Assembly (NCBI GenBank): GCA_036852015.1 | Contig: JAANDG010000542.1 | Coordinates: 1-64,000 of the forward strand | Direction of reading: 5' to 3' | Source of the DNA: Pelodera strongyloides | Lineage: Eukaryota; Nematoda; Chromadorea; Rhabditida; Rhabditidae | DNA length: 64,000 nt | Shown: positions 31,484 through 41,449 of the stretch, in pieces | Layout: every line of letters begins with the position of its first letter | How positions within the stretch are numbered: the stretch's first letter is position 1 | Position numbers and translations under genes: made by a program | Notes under the pieces: model-generated | The model's database searches: none | What the model saw: only the letters and a program-made list of their open reading frames with translations | What the model was told of the DNA's origin: nothing

Positions 31484-33594
31484 AGTAGTGTACGGTGTTT
31501 TGTCCTTGTGACTAAGCATTGTTGCTACATGGAATTCATGTCATTATTGACATGCTTATTTTTAGTCCTAATACTGTACTTACTTGACTGATTACATTTC
31601 TCATGATTCTATTCTACTTACTTTTTGCTATATTTCCGTTTCTTTATGCTTGTTCATATGTTACAGAACTATGTTTCCTTCACTCTTATACATGCTTCTG
31701 CTTTTCTTTCTTTTATCCTTAATTAAGTTTAATACCTCAATTTTATAGTTATTTTGCCATCATCGCTTTTCTTTCAATCATTTTACAACCTTCAAACACG
31801 TCCCGTTTATTCACTACTTTCAAGGGCCCTTACTTTCTTTACGTTTTTTTTTCCCCTTTTTTTCTTTTTACTTATCGGGGCTAGCGAGCGGAGCGAGATA
31901 GCTCTTTTGGTTCTTCATCGGGGGTCAAACGTGCAAAGAGGGGATGTTTAATTAAATACCTAGACAATCATTCGACTAAACTACCGGGTAGCATTCTAAT
32001 ACATATTCCGCTAACTTGTTTTAGCTTCTCCAAAAAGAATATTTGAAATCGGTTATGTTTGAAGGAAACTACTTTAAATTTTGAGCGTCGTCCCAAGTTT
32101 TTTCTTGTATATATGGCTGGGTATGTGGACAAGGTTTTTGGCAGACCAACAGCTTGCTAGCAAAACGACAGGTGTTTTGCTGCGCGACAGCCTATATAGC
32201 GTCTCTTTCTCTTGCGAGGTATATTGCGGGCGCGCACTAATCTGATCGTTCTTTGTGTTCACGCACCATTGCAATCTTGTGGGAGAGATTTTGTGTAAAT
32301 CAGAAGGTGCCTTGAAAACGATGACCATATCCATATATCTATTGTACTTAATTTGTACAATCATGTTTATACATATTAATAATGCTAATACTAATGTTAA
32401 TGCTTAATTTTAAAATAAAATAAAAACGACTTATTATTAGATCAAAATATTGTGTTAGTATGTAACTGTAGATTAGGAGTACGATAGAACCGTACTAATT
32501 GTAGGACCCTACTACTAAACTTTTTTGTTCTTCCGGTATTTCTTGCAGGAATTACGGATCGAAAACCTAATCCAATAATGATCGAATGTCTCAAGTGTTT
32601 TATACTCTTGAGTATTGTGATTAAAGATGAAATGTGAAATGTGAAAGCGTTTGGCAAAGCTAGATCCCTAGGGATCAATCAAGTTGATAATAAACAATCA
32701 CAGACATTTGATTGATTTCTGGAAAACGGAATAATCGCCGAAACCAGAGAAGACCGTCGCTGGCCCGTCACCCTATGGGTTTCACCGAAAAATGCTTTTG
32801 TTGACTGGTTGGTGACAGTTTGGTGACCAGTTGTGACTGCCGTGACCAATTAGCGACGGTTTTCGCTGCACCTTGGTCACCGAATGGGCTAGACCATGAA
32901 AAAATCGTGAACCGTCACCAAATGGGTTTACCTTCGTACGTAAAGAGATTTTTTCGAGCTGTTGGAAATTGTCGTTGTTTCTCTTTGTCAATTTGCCAAA
33001 CGTTCCGATCTGGGGGTCTAACATAGGAAATGGACGAACCCAGTTTGGGACGGTTCACCTTTTTGTTTGGGCAGCCTTTCGGTGATCCCTTTGTGACAAG
33101 GTCGACACCGTCATCAAATGGTCACTATCCAGTCATCAAATTTTCTTCGGTGAAAAGCATTTGGTAATGTATGAATTACAGTATGAAATGCAGCTTTCGG
33201 CTTCAGGATTGCATATCTACTAGTTTCACAGAATTTTTTTTAAATAATATCAACGTGTTTATTCCACTATCATTATCATAGACTAAGTTAACTTCAAAAA
33301 GTGGGTGGTCTTTCCCAAATTATAAAGTATCTGAAAGCTGAGCATTGCTCCATTTACGCTACGCTGGGTCGTAGCTGTGGTCCCGAACAAATTGTACTCA
33401 TTCTTCAATGAATGATATTTAAGAAATAGCTGCAAAAAGAGGCCAATTTTTATATCGTGAAAAAGAGTTTAAAGTTGAAGTTTTTGGTTCTTTTTTATAA
33501 CGCGCAAAAAGTGAACAATTCTTTATGTATATAATGGCGTACTGTCGTGCTCGACAAAATTCAGAAACAGCAAAACTAGACCGATTGATCCCTT

Positions 33595-33972
33595 TAAAAA
33601 TCAATATGCTAAAAACTCAGCATTTTATAATTTTAAGAAATAGAACGTTAAAACAAGCAGAACCAAAAAATGCGGACACCTGTGTCGGTGTCAGACAATC
33701 GTAGAAAATTTCAAACGCTTTCTAGTTGTACTTCAGTTTTATGTTCTAGTAATATTACTTTATTCCAACGATTGGCAGAGCATGCACACGAAACTCTATT
33801 GTGAACTTATGACTTCTTATAATTACAAATAGTTACACTTTTGTGCAGGGTCTATTTGCATTAGTTAAGCAAGTATTTGAACAAGTCTGACGCCGCATTT
33901 TTTGGTTCTGCTGTTTTAACGTTCTATTTCTTAAAATTATAAAATGCTGAGTTTTTAGCATATTGATTTTTA
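33595..33972. repeat. MITE with 80-bp terminal inverted repeats, TA target
   Basis: The left arm 33597-33677 (AAAATCAATATGCTAAAAAC...) and right arm 33891-33970 are inverse copies, with a single-base difference seen (AAAACAAGCAG against AAAACAGCAG). TA at both edges suggests a Tc1/mariner-type target site. Near-perfect arms imply youth. Confidence 0.88.
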
Positions 33973-34473
33973 GCACTACTTTCAAGGGCCCTTACTTTCT
34001 TTACGTTTTTTTTCCCCTTTTTTTCTTTTTACTTATTATATTTGTGTTTTTTATATATTATAATTTTCATGTTCACTTGTTAATTTCAACATTTCCAATA
34101 TTATTAGGTAATTTTTGTATTACCGTCACTTTTGCAGTAATTTTTACTGCTAGCCCTTTATAATTCCATCTTTCGGACTGCTTTGATCCCCGGATAGTCT
34201 CTATCTTAAAATCTACTTCTTTTTACTTACTCTCTGATATCGGCTTCCACACGGCACTATGGAGGTAGTGGTTATACTCAAGTATTCCACGAACACTGTA
34301 AGAGGCATTCTCCGGTTCATGGTTGTAAACGGAAAGTGGGAGAATGTCGCTCGGTGTCCTTCGTGTCAACGTGGTAGAGTTCTCTAGCTTTAACCCGCCA
34401 TGTAAGTTTCTCAGATTCTAAAAGCTCTTTCCATTACCCAACCTATCCTCTGAAGCCGAGGGCGGCGGACTGA

Positions 34474-35154
34474 GGTGAATTCTTATGCCCTAACAATACC
34501 ACAGCAAACTACCACACCCAAACTTGTTTCAGCTCTAAAAAGATTGGCCCGAATCTTAAGCTTACGTCTATTGAAGGCACACAGTCTTTTGGCAATCCCT
34601 GTAAATCGTCCCGTTGCAAAATTTGCCCACTGATATCTTTTGAAAAACTCATTCGTAGCAGCACAACAAGATACTTCTCTCATACTTTCGCCTCTAGTAT
34701 TAGTAATTGCTCCAGCGAAGGGGTTATCGATTGTCTAACTTGTGATAACTGCAATATGCAGTATGTAGGTGAGACAAAGCGCTCTTTGAAAAGCAGGTTT
34801 AGTCAACATCGATATCATCTCAATAAAAATTCACAAGAAACCATTCTGTATCGTCATTTCTCAAATTGTCAAGCAAATTCCGATGTAAAACTATTTACTA
34901 TACATATATTAGACTGTTTAGATGAAAACAAGAATAACTGTATTCGCAAGGATAAAGAACTCTTTTGGATTAGGCTTCTTAACACTGCTTACCCATACGG
35001 CTTAAACGATCATATTAAAGGTTTCGGACTCATTAGTGACTACTCTAAGAAAAATCTTGGTAATAATAACATTCCATATTTCTGTCTTAATATAATTCGG
35101 CCGCCTAAAAACCGAGGTCCCCGTAATAAAATAAAACGTAGATTGTCTACTTAA
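34474..35154 (+). pseudogene. N-terminal GIY-YIG endonuclease of the Penelope-like element
   Basis: Frame open from the codon after TGA at 34471 to TAA at 35152. Order: NTTANYHTQTC, a cysteine cluster NPCKSSRCKICPLI (zinc-binding type), VIDCLTCDNCNMQYVGETKR with YVG standing for the YIG motif, catalytic-type Arg in SLKSRFSQHR, Glu in KDKELFWIRLL and Asn in YPYGLN. The endonuclease would nick target DNA to prime reverse transcription. It comes before the reverse transcriptase and lies in a different frame from it (a 1-nt shift around 35110-35150), so this copy cannot make the fusion. The first ATG (34756) falls inside the domain and is not the native start. Confidence 0.8.
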
Positions 35155-35155
35155 T

Positions 35156-37271
35156 ACTACTCCTCCAAACCTCTCCCATCCTACTGATTTCCAAACACTA
35201 GTTTCTCTCAAAAACCGGTTGGCTAAATCTACTAAAAAGATCCTGGTTCGAAATTATTTCTCTAATGAACACTCTAGTTATTTCAGACGTAATGTAGAAG
35301 CAATATGTGGCAATTCTTGTGCTTCTAAACCTTTGAAAGATAGAAATACCAAGCCGTCTAAACCGGATTTTCGCATCAAAATTCCCTTTATTTGTACCGA
35401 TTCTAGAGGCTTTAATCTCAAATACGCCATAAATAGATTCATCCGTAACACTTTCATCTCTAATAATATCCCACTTCCATTTTTACCTCGTATTTGCTAC
35501 CAAAATCAATATAGCATTCCTTTAGGACCTCGCCTATTTAATCACAAGACTGTTGCTAACAACCCTACTGTTAACCACGTTCATTGTAATTGTAAGGATT
35601 ACCTTTCTTTTTGTAACACTAAAGAAAAAATCGATATCGACGGTTCTCTTCATATAATCTCTGGAAATTGCAAAATATTTGAATCCCGCTACCCTAGAGC
35701 CACAACTCTTCTTTCAAAAGGAACCAAGTTCAGATAACCTTTTTCCAGTAAAATACTAGAAGAACATTTACACGTGCTTTTCAATGACTTGTCTAAAAAC
35801 CTCAATGAATATACTAGTACGCTTAATTGTTCTCTTCCCATATGGGAAAAGTTAAATGAAATCATCCAAGCTTTTCGTAAACCTCATGTTAACTCTAACT
35901 GCTCTATTTACAAAGAAATTAACCATATTAAGAGACAGTTTATTATTACATGCGTAGATAAGGCGTCCGCTAACTTTTGTTTCTCTTGCCCTCTTTTATA
36001 TTCACACTTCCTTCATAAAGAATTGGGTATTGCTAAAAACAACGGTTCATTCGAATATAAAGGTAACGATACTTACTCTCCGTATAATCTCGAGTCACAG
36101 GACAGCATTGTATCCCGTCATATTTACTATTCCAACATTCTTAATATAAAATGTTCTGATACCGATCGCAAACTTCCTAACATTTACGCAGTTCCTAAAT
36201 TGCATAAAAAATCGATTAAAATGCGTTACATCACAGCTGCTAAACACAGCTCTCTCAAAAACCTTTCGATTACTCTTCAGAAAATACTGAAACATTTCCG
36301 TTTGCATTTTAAAAACTACTGTAATGCTAGTAAAACTTGGAGCAGTAATAAAACTAATTTCATTCCTATAGATAATTTCATTTGCATTAGTAATTCTACA
36401 CTTATACATCGTTTCCATAAAGTCAAAGTCTTGGACTTTAGTAGTCTCTTTACCAACTTACCTCATGATTGTGTCATTGATAGCATCCTAGAACTAACGG
36501 ATATATGCTTTAAAAACTCCGGTAAATCTCTTATTAACGTAGGATTTAAGAAAAGTTACTATACTGATGCTCCGTCTACTAACTGTTTCTCTTCAAATGA
36601 AGTTAAAAACATGGTACGCTACATAGTTAAAAATAGTTATCTAGTATTCCAGGGCATTATTTTCCACCAGATCAAAGGAGTTCCTCAGGGAGGTAACTCT
36701 CTTCTCCTTTACTTGCTGATTTAACTCTTTGTATGATTGAATTTAAATACTTTAAAAGCTTTTTGAATTCTTCCCTCGGCTATAAGATGTCCATGTTCAG
36801 ATATATGGATGACATAGCTATTTTCTATAATGATGATAACATTCTCGATATACTTGATTCCATCTATCCTAGCTCGCTCATTCTCGAAGCGGCCAATACT
36901 GTTGATTCCTCCGCTCCCTTTCTCGATCTCGCCCTTGCTAGGTCTACACATAATTGGACTATCAATTTATACAATAAAACTGATGATTATAGTTTTGACG
37001 TTATAAGATTTCCTATGTATGACAGTCATATATGTGACCATATTAAAGTAAACTGTATCCAAGGTGAAGTAATACGTATTCATAGATGTACTTCCCAGCT
37101 TACTTCTTTCAAATCCAAAATCCATTCGTTCATTATCAAGCTGCTCTCCAACAATTACCCCAAGAAGTTGTACTCAAAACTATCAAAAAATCATTTAATA
37201 AGTACCCTATTATTAGTCTTAAATACGATACCTCTACTAAAAGTCTCAACAGTTGGGTCGACAACCTTTAA
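35156..37271 (+). pseudogene. Penelope-type reverse transcriptase, decayed
   Basis: Visible in order: VSLKNRLAKSTKKILVRNYF, IPLGPRLFNHKTVANN, HCNCKDYLSFC, a nonsense codon at 35735, then ITCVDKASANFCFSCP, LPNIYAVPKLHKKSIKMRY, VLDFSSLFTNLPHD, IKGVPQGGNS, a 2-bp insertion at about 36705 that breaks the frame, FRYMDDIAIFYND (catalytic YMDD) and PFLDLALAR. A further shift near 37155 is followed by KYPIISLKYDTSTKSLNSW and TAA at 37271. RT motifs and catalytic aspartates are present, but one stop and at least two frame breaks disable it. LPNIYAVPKLHK and GVPQGGNS are typical of Penelope-like RTs. Confidence 0.82.
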
Positions 37272-37547
37272 TTTTGCATTTCTGTCGATTCTTCCCTATT
37301 ATGCAAAACTTTGTAACCGTAATCTACGACATTCTATTTTCACTTATGGATAACTTATTCTTTTCAACAGACCACATAGTTCATAAACTTTACCTATATA
37401 TTCTATCACTAGGTTTATGTCATGCACTCTTACCCGATCAATACTACACACTACATCCCTTTCCCATTGCTCTCGTCCTCGTCTTGCATTGCTCCATACC
37501 CTTTCGTAGTACTTCTTACTTATTGATACATTCCTACCTAGTTATTT

Positions 37548-37671
37548 TGCTTGAGGACATATCCAAGGTTAGTTTTATACTTTCTTCTGCATTTTTGTTT
37601 ATTAACTCTCTACTTGTCCCTTTTTGTAAGGATATTCAGGTACTATTACACCCGCGGTATCAAGGTTAGTT
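37548..37671 (+). repeat. Right pseudo-LTR of the Penelope-like element, first part
   Basis: The first 124 bp of the 416-bp repeat, interrupted after AGTT (37668-37671) by the Gypsy element. It resumes at 46897 after the duplicated AGTT. Confidence 0.9.
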
Positions 37672-38299
37672 AGTTAGAACAAAGGGTGTGTACCTGGGTA
37701 CAGCCTTTGTCACAGCACCAATAAAGATCAGCGATAAATAGTCGAACATCTAAAGGGATCCTCACGAAAGGAATCTGTGGACCTGCGTCCAGTTAGCAAT
37801 CCAACACAACAAATATGTATAACGATACTGAATTGGGACTAGCCCAGAGTCATTCATGGAACACTGATAACAAAACAAAACTTTACTTCATATATTACAA
37901 TATCAAGAAACATGCAGTTTTAACAAAGTATAATAAAATGTATAAATTACTAGAAAGTCATGTTAAAAATACTAAGTTCAGAATAAAATCGATAAGTAGC
38001 AAAACATGAGCCTGGTGCTACAAGTCACCAAAAGTAACAAGTGCCCCGACTCCCGGTCCTAGCGACCTTATATACACTCATCAAACAATAGGCGCGAAAA
38101 CTACCCGCACAGCGTAGACAATTGTAACTGCAACTAAATGCCTAAGTGCCCGAGGCAGACCCCGCCTACACAAACTACAATTCCACCAACATACAACAAT
38201 AGACCAACATACAACAATAGCAAGTTTCAGAACAAGTACATAAACATACAATATCTAACTTAAGTGAAACACTGTAGCTACACACTCTATCCTACTACT
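37672..38299 (-). repeat. 3' LTR of the Gypsy element
   Basis: 628 bp. On the plus strand it runs AGTTAGAACAAAGGG to CCTACTACT. The polypurine tract adjoins on the internal side (38300-38315). Confidence 0.92.
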
Positions 38300-38336
38300 C
38301 TCCTCCTTCATCCACTGTATGTCCTCATACAGCCTC

Positions 38337-39848
38337 CTAATATTTGTATGATGAGGTCCTTGGACGGGTGTGGCGTTTAGGGCAAGTGGCCGCGAAATGG
38401 CCACGGCCTCCACAGGTGTAGCATCTATCGCGATCAGCTAAGCTCCGAGAGAAATCCTCGTCTTCACTCGGCTTCCGCTTTAGTACTTCCCGTGATCTCG
38501 GTCGCTCCAATCCTCGGAAGACGCCATCCGTGCCAATAATAAATCTGCTGTAGAGCTTGACCTTCGCATCCGTGAAAGATCCACCGCTGTCTCCACCATC
38601 ACACAAATTGTCCAATTCAGGGACATAACAAGGGTATTCCCCGACAAACGGACGCCGCAGCTTGACTCTGTCCTTCATTAGCTTGGTGAACAGGGAATAC
38701 ATCTCCATGAAGTGCCGATGATGACCAACACGGATTGCTGGCACGATCATAACAACCACCTCATCAGCCATTTCTTTCCTGAACAACCGGATCTTCTCAG
38801 CCACCTTGTCCGCTTTCTCCGTGAACACATCGTACCATCCCAGTTGAATGATGACAATCCTGACATTTCCCTTGCCACCCGCGAAAATCTCCGCAATCCG
38901 AGCCAAAGAATCATCGCGCTCAATGTAGTTGGAGCCCGCGAAAGTTCGATGACCAACGCCGTCATCCAGAACCGAATCCATCACCGTTGTGAGTACCCGA
39001 TCTCCTACAGCAACCACTTGCAGCCGCCTAGCAGCTGTAAGCGCCGATTCTTCTTTCCTCTCTCGCTTACCAGCAATAGACGGTTTCTTCTTATCCGAGA
39101 CCACCTCCGAGACTTTACTGACTGGCGAACTGTCGACGTCGCCAACCAGATAGGACCGTAGAGCAACCTGCATCTCCTTGACATCACAGACCACCTCCCT
39201 GGATAAAACCAAGTCCTTCATGACGCTGCCTGGGATACCCATCAACTTGATGAGCACGTGTATGTCCTCAGCTTCCCATCGTTTCCGGACTAGCTCACGG
39301 CAGATCTCTACTTCGCTGCGAGTACCACGGCGGAGACCACATATGGCTGAGAGCACCTCGCCAACCGTCTCCAAAGGGACAGTCCTGACCACTTCAGCAA
39401 GCTCGAGTCCCATTTCGTCAGCAATCGAACCGACCGAGTATCCGATAACCTTCTGCGAAGGATGCAGCAAGTGATCGACACCGATGTTGAACGCCTCAGA
39501 TTCCCTGAAATACAAATAATCAACCTTCAATCTTTCGCTCCTCCTTACAGGCTGGTTTACACTCTCCATCTCTCTCTTCCGCATCTTTCCCTGCCTGCCG
39601 CTTTTCCTCTCCAACTGAAACTCCCCCATCTCACTCGGAACTTTCCTCACACACTCCATCTGCACAGCAAACGGTTCTCTCTTGCTATTCGCAACATCAA
39701 TCAGTACGACCGACGTCTTTTTCACCTTCTGAACCCTGTACGGACCAGAAAACCTGTTCTCTAGCTTGTGCTTGCCATTCATCTCAAAAAGAATAACTCG
39801 GTCGCCGACTTCAAACTCCTCTCCAGACCTAGGACGTTTTTTTATCAA
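38337..39848 (-). CDS. Gypsy integrase C-terminal part fused to SGNH-like domain and zinc knuckle
   Basis: Continuation of pol in a new frame; the first residues overlap the end of the integrase frame at a seven-A run, so it is not an independent gene with its own start. About residues 10-70 are the integrase C-terminal GPY/F-type module (KLENRFSGPYRVQKV). After a basic linker, residues 276-440 look like a degenerate SGNH/GDSL hydrolase fold: VVAVGDR (block I, Ser replaced by Arg), VIIQLGWYDV (block III-like), VVVMIVPAIR and a late DGGDSGGSFTDAKVKLYSR without the catalytic His. Residues 476-489 form a CCHC knuckle, CYTCGGRGHFAATC. Ends TAA near the polypurine tract. The hydrolase assignment is by pattern and needs a profile search; catalysis is not expected. 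Confidence 0.6.
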   Translation of the reverse strand: MIKKRPRSGEEFEVGDRVILFEMNGKHKLENRFSGPYRVQKVKKTSVVLIDVANSKREPFAVQMECVRKVPSEMGEFQLERKSGRQGKMRKREMESVNQPVRRSERLKVDYLYFRESEAFNIGVDHLLHPSQKVIGYSVGSIADEMGLELAEVVRTVPLETVGEVLSAICGLRRGTRSEVEICRELVRKRWEAEDIHVLIKLMGIPGSVMKDLVLSREVVCDVKEMQVALRSYLVGDVDSSPVSKVSEVVSDKKKPSIAGKRERKEESALTAARRLQVVAVGDRVLTTVMDSVLDDGVGHRTFAGSNYIERDDSLARIAEIFAGGKGNVRIVIIQLGWYDVFTEKADKVAEKIRLFRKEMADEVVVMIVPAIRVGHHRHFMEMYSLFTKLMKDRVKLRRPFVGEYPCYVPELDNLCDGGDSGGSFTDAKVKLYSRFIIGTDGVFRGLERPRSREVLKRKPSEDEDFSRSLADRDRCYTCGGRGHFAATCPKRHTRPRTSSYKY

Positions 39849-40575
39849 ACTGCTCCTTCATCTGCCTCGCTGACTTTTCCAAGTTCTCCTTGGTAGCCTC
39901 GTAGGCCACCTGGATGCCAGCTAGCAGGTCCGTCCGATAGGTCTGTACATCAACAAGGTTTGTGTTGAGTCGAGCACGACCTACACTTCTCACCAGAAGG
40001 TTCGCGTCCCTCCCACAAGCTAAGAAGACCGGTGACTCCCCCGTTGCCGAGTGCTGTGCTGAATTATACGCATATAAGGCGAAAGGGATCATCACATCCC
40101 ATTCCGTCTCAACCGGTACAATTTTCCTTAGGATCTGTTCCAGTGATCTATTAAACCGTTCCACCATTCCAGTTTCACGTTTCACGTAACCCTTTGAGTA
40201 ATCCCACTGAATATCTAGCTCCTCACAAGCCGTCTTCACGGTGTCATTGAGAAACTCTGTCCCCTGATCAGACACTATGACCCGCGGAACTCTACACCCT
40301 CTGAGCAAATAGCCCATGAGCGCAGCACAAACAACAGCAGATTCCTTCGTCTGAAGTGCTTCTGCATACCCATACTTAGTGAAATAGTCGATTACGGTCA
40401 ACAAGTAGCGATTCCCATGCAGAGTAACCTGGCCCATGTCCACTAGGTCCACCGCCAGCGTATGAAACGGAGCCGTCACAACCCTCGGGTGAAGTTCTGG
40501 AACGTTTGTTGCCTTCGGATTACCCATCAAGCACCGTACGCAGTACGCACTCTCTGAACCACTTCTTGAAATCAA
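39829..40575 (-). CDS. pol: Gypsy integrase core
   Basis: DDE integrase segment: end of the H2C2 zinc finger (YCVRCLMGN), then LAVDLVDMGQV (first Asp), VIVSDQGTEF (second Asp) and ETGMVERFNRSL (Glu). It would insert element cDNA into the host genome. The frame starts inside pol and closes where seven A residues shift the frame into 38337-39848. Confidence 0.88.
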   Translation of the reverse strand: MISRSGSESAYCVRCLMGNPKATNVPELHPRVVTAPFHTLAVDLVDMGQVTLHGNRYLLTVIDYFTKYGYAEALQTKESAVVCAALMGYLLRGCRVPRVIVSDQGTEFLNDTVKTACEELDIQWDYSKGYVKRETGMVERFNRSLEQILRKIVPVETEWDVMIPFALYAYNSAQHSATGESPVFLACGRDANLLVRSVGRARLNTNLVDVQTYRTDLLAGIQVAYEATKENLEKSARQMKEQFDKKTS

Positions 40576-41449
40576 CCCTCATCGTCAGCCAGAAATATTC
40601 TGCTTTCACTTTCTTCAAGGATACTTCAACAGAACCATGGCCGCCTGTACTCGAGTTATGGGCCGCGTTCCACACCTCCACCCGGTGTTTCTCCGGCACC
40701 CACCTCCTCAGATGACCATCTCTGTGTACATAGTATAACTTCTGTTCCAGGATGACAAAATCTGCAACCTTAAACCCCTCGCTGGATTCAATTCTTGCTG
40801 CTTCATCCCAATTCCCTGCTTCCGAATTCTTCCGAAACTCGACAAATCCTGGATCTTGTTCCAATGTCAAGACCCACTGGTCCTCATTTCCTTGAACCAT
40901 CTCATTCACCACTCTATCGAGCCTCTCCTCCTTCAAGACTTCAACCAACTCCGACAACACAACTGGACCTCGCGAAAGAGCATCAGCCACCTGGTTCATT
41001 GAACCCTTGACATACTCAATCTTCAGGTTCTCGTCTTGAAGCTCCATAGCCCATCTCATGGTTCGTTCTGCCAGGTTTGGCCTCTTTAAAAGCGCGACCA
41101 GAGCTTGATGATCAGTTCGTACTACTACTGGCAAGCCATAAACGTACTGTCGGAACTTCTCCATAGCTCTCTTGACCGCCAAAGCCTCCAGATCCGTCGG
41201 ATGATACTTCTGCTGCGCCGAATTCAGCCTTTCGGACATAAAGTGCAACGGATGCATCCGACCTGTCTCGTCCTCCTGACAAAGAACACCACCGATTCCC
41301 TGTTTACTGGCATCCACGTAGATGACCAGTGGTCGCGTTCCGCTCCTCGCCGCCTCAATATCTGGCTGTCCGAGCACCGGAGCAGAACTCAACTTCGCCT
41401 TCAGCGCCAGAAACGCATTCTCCTGCGCCTCCCCCCACTGCCATTTCAC
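40520..41449 (-). CDS. pol: Gypsy RNase H and integrase zinc-binding region
   Basis: Joined to RT by a 1-nt shift near 41450. Contains LVIYVDASKQGIGGVLCQ (first RNase H Asp), HFMSERLNSAQQKYHPTDLE, VVRTDHQALVAL and the MNQVADALSR end of RNase H. The HHCC start of integrase follows (AAHNSSTGGH...WFREC). A second 1-nt shift at about 40560 carries the finger into the integrase frame. Confidence 0.88.
   Translation of the reverse strand: MKWQWGEAQENAFLALKAKLSSAPVLGQPDIEAARSGTRPLVIYVDASKQGIGGVLCQEDETGRMHPLHFMSERLNSAQQKYHPTDLEALAVKRAMEKFRQYVYGLPVVVRTDHQALVALLKRPNLAERTMRWAMELQDENLKIEYVKGSMNQVADALSRGPVVLSELVEVLKEERLDRVVNEMVQGNEDQWVLTLEQDPGFVEFRKNSEAGNWDEAARIESSEGFKVADFVILEQKLYYVHRDGHLRRWVPEKHRVEVWNAAHNSSTGGHGSVEVSLKKVKAEYFWLTMRVDFKKWFRECVLRTVLDG

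Larger units (their letters stand above)
30975..34473. other. Non-coding 5' interior of the Penelope-like element plus insertions
   Basis: T-rich on the plus strand with no motif-bearing frame. Holds three tandem 25-bp units (31405-31483), a 63-bp direct repeat (31812-31875 and 33974-34036), repeat sequence at 32690-33180 with GTGACTGGTTGGTGAC-type words, and a MITE at 33595-33972. Probably only the outer parts belong to the Penelope-like element. Confidence 0.55.
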
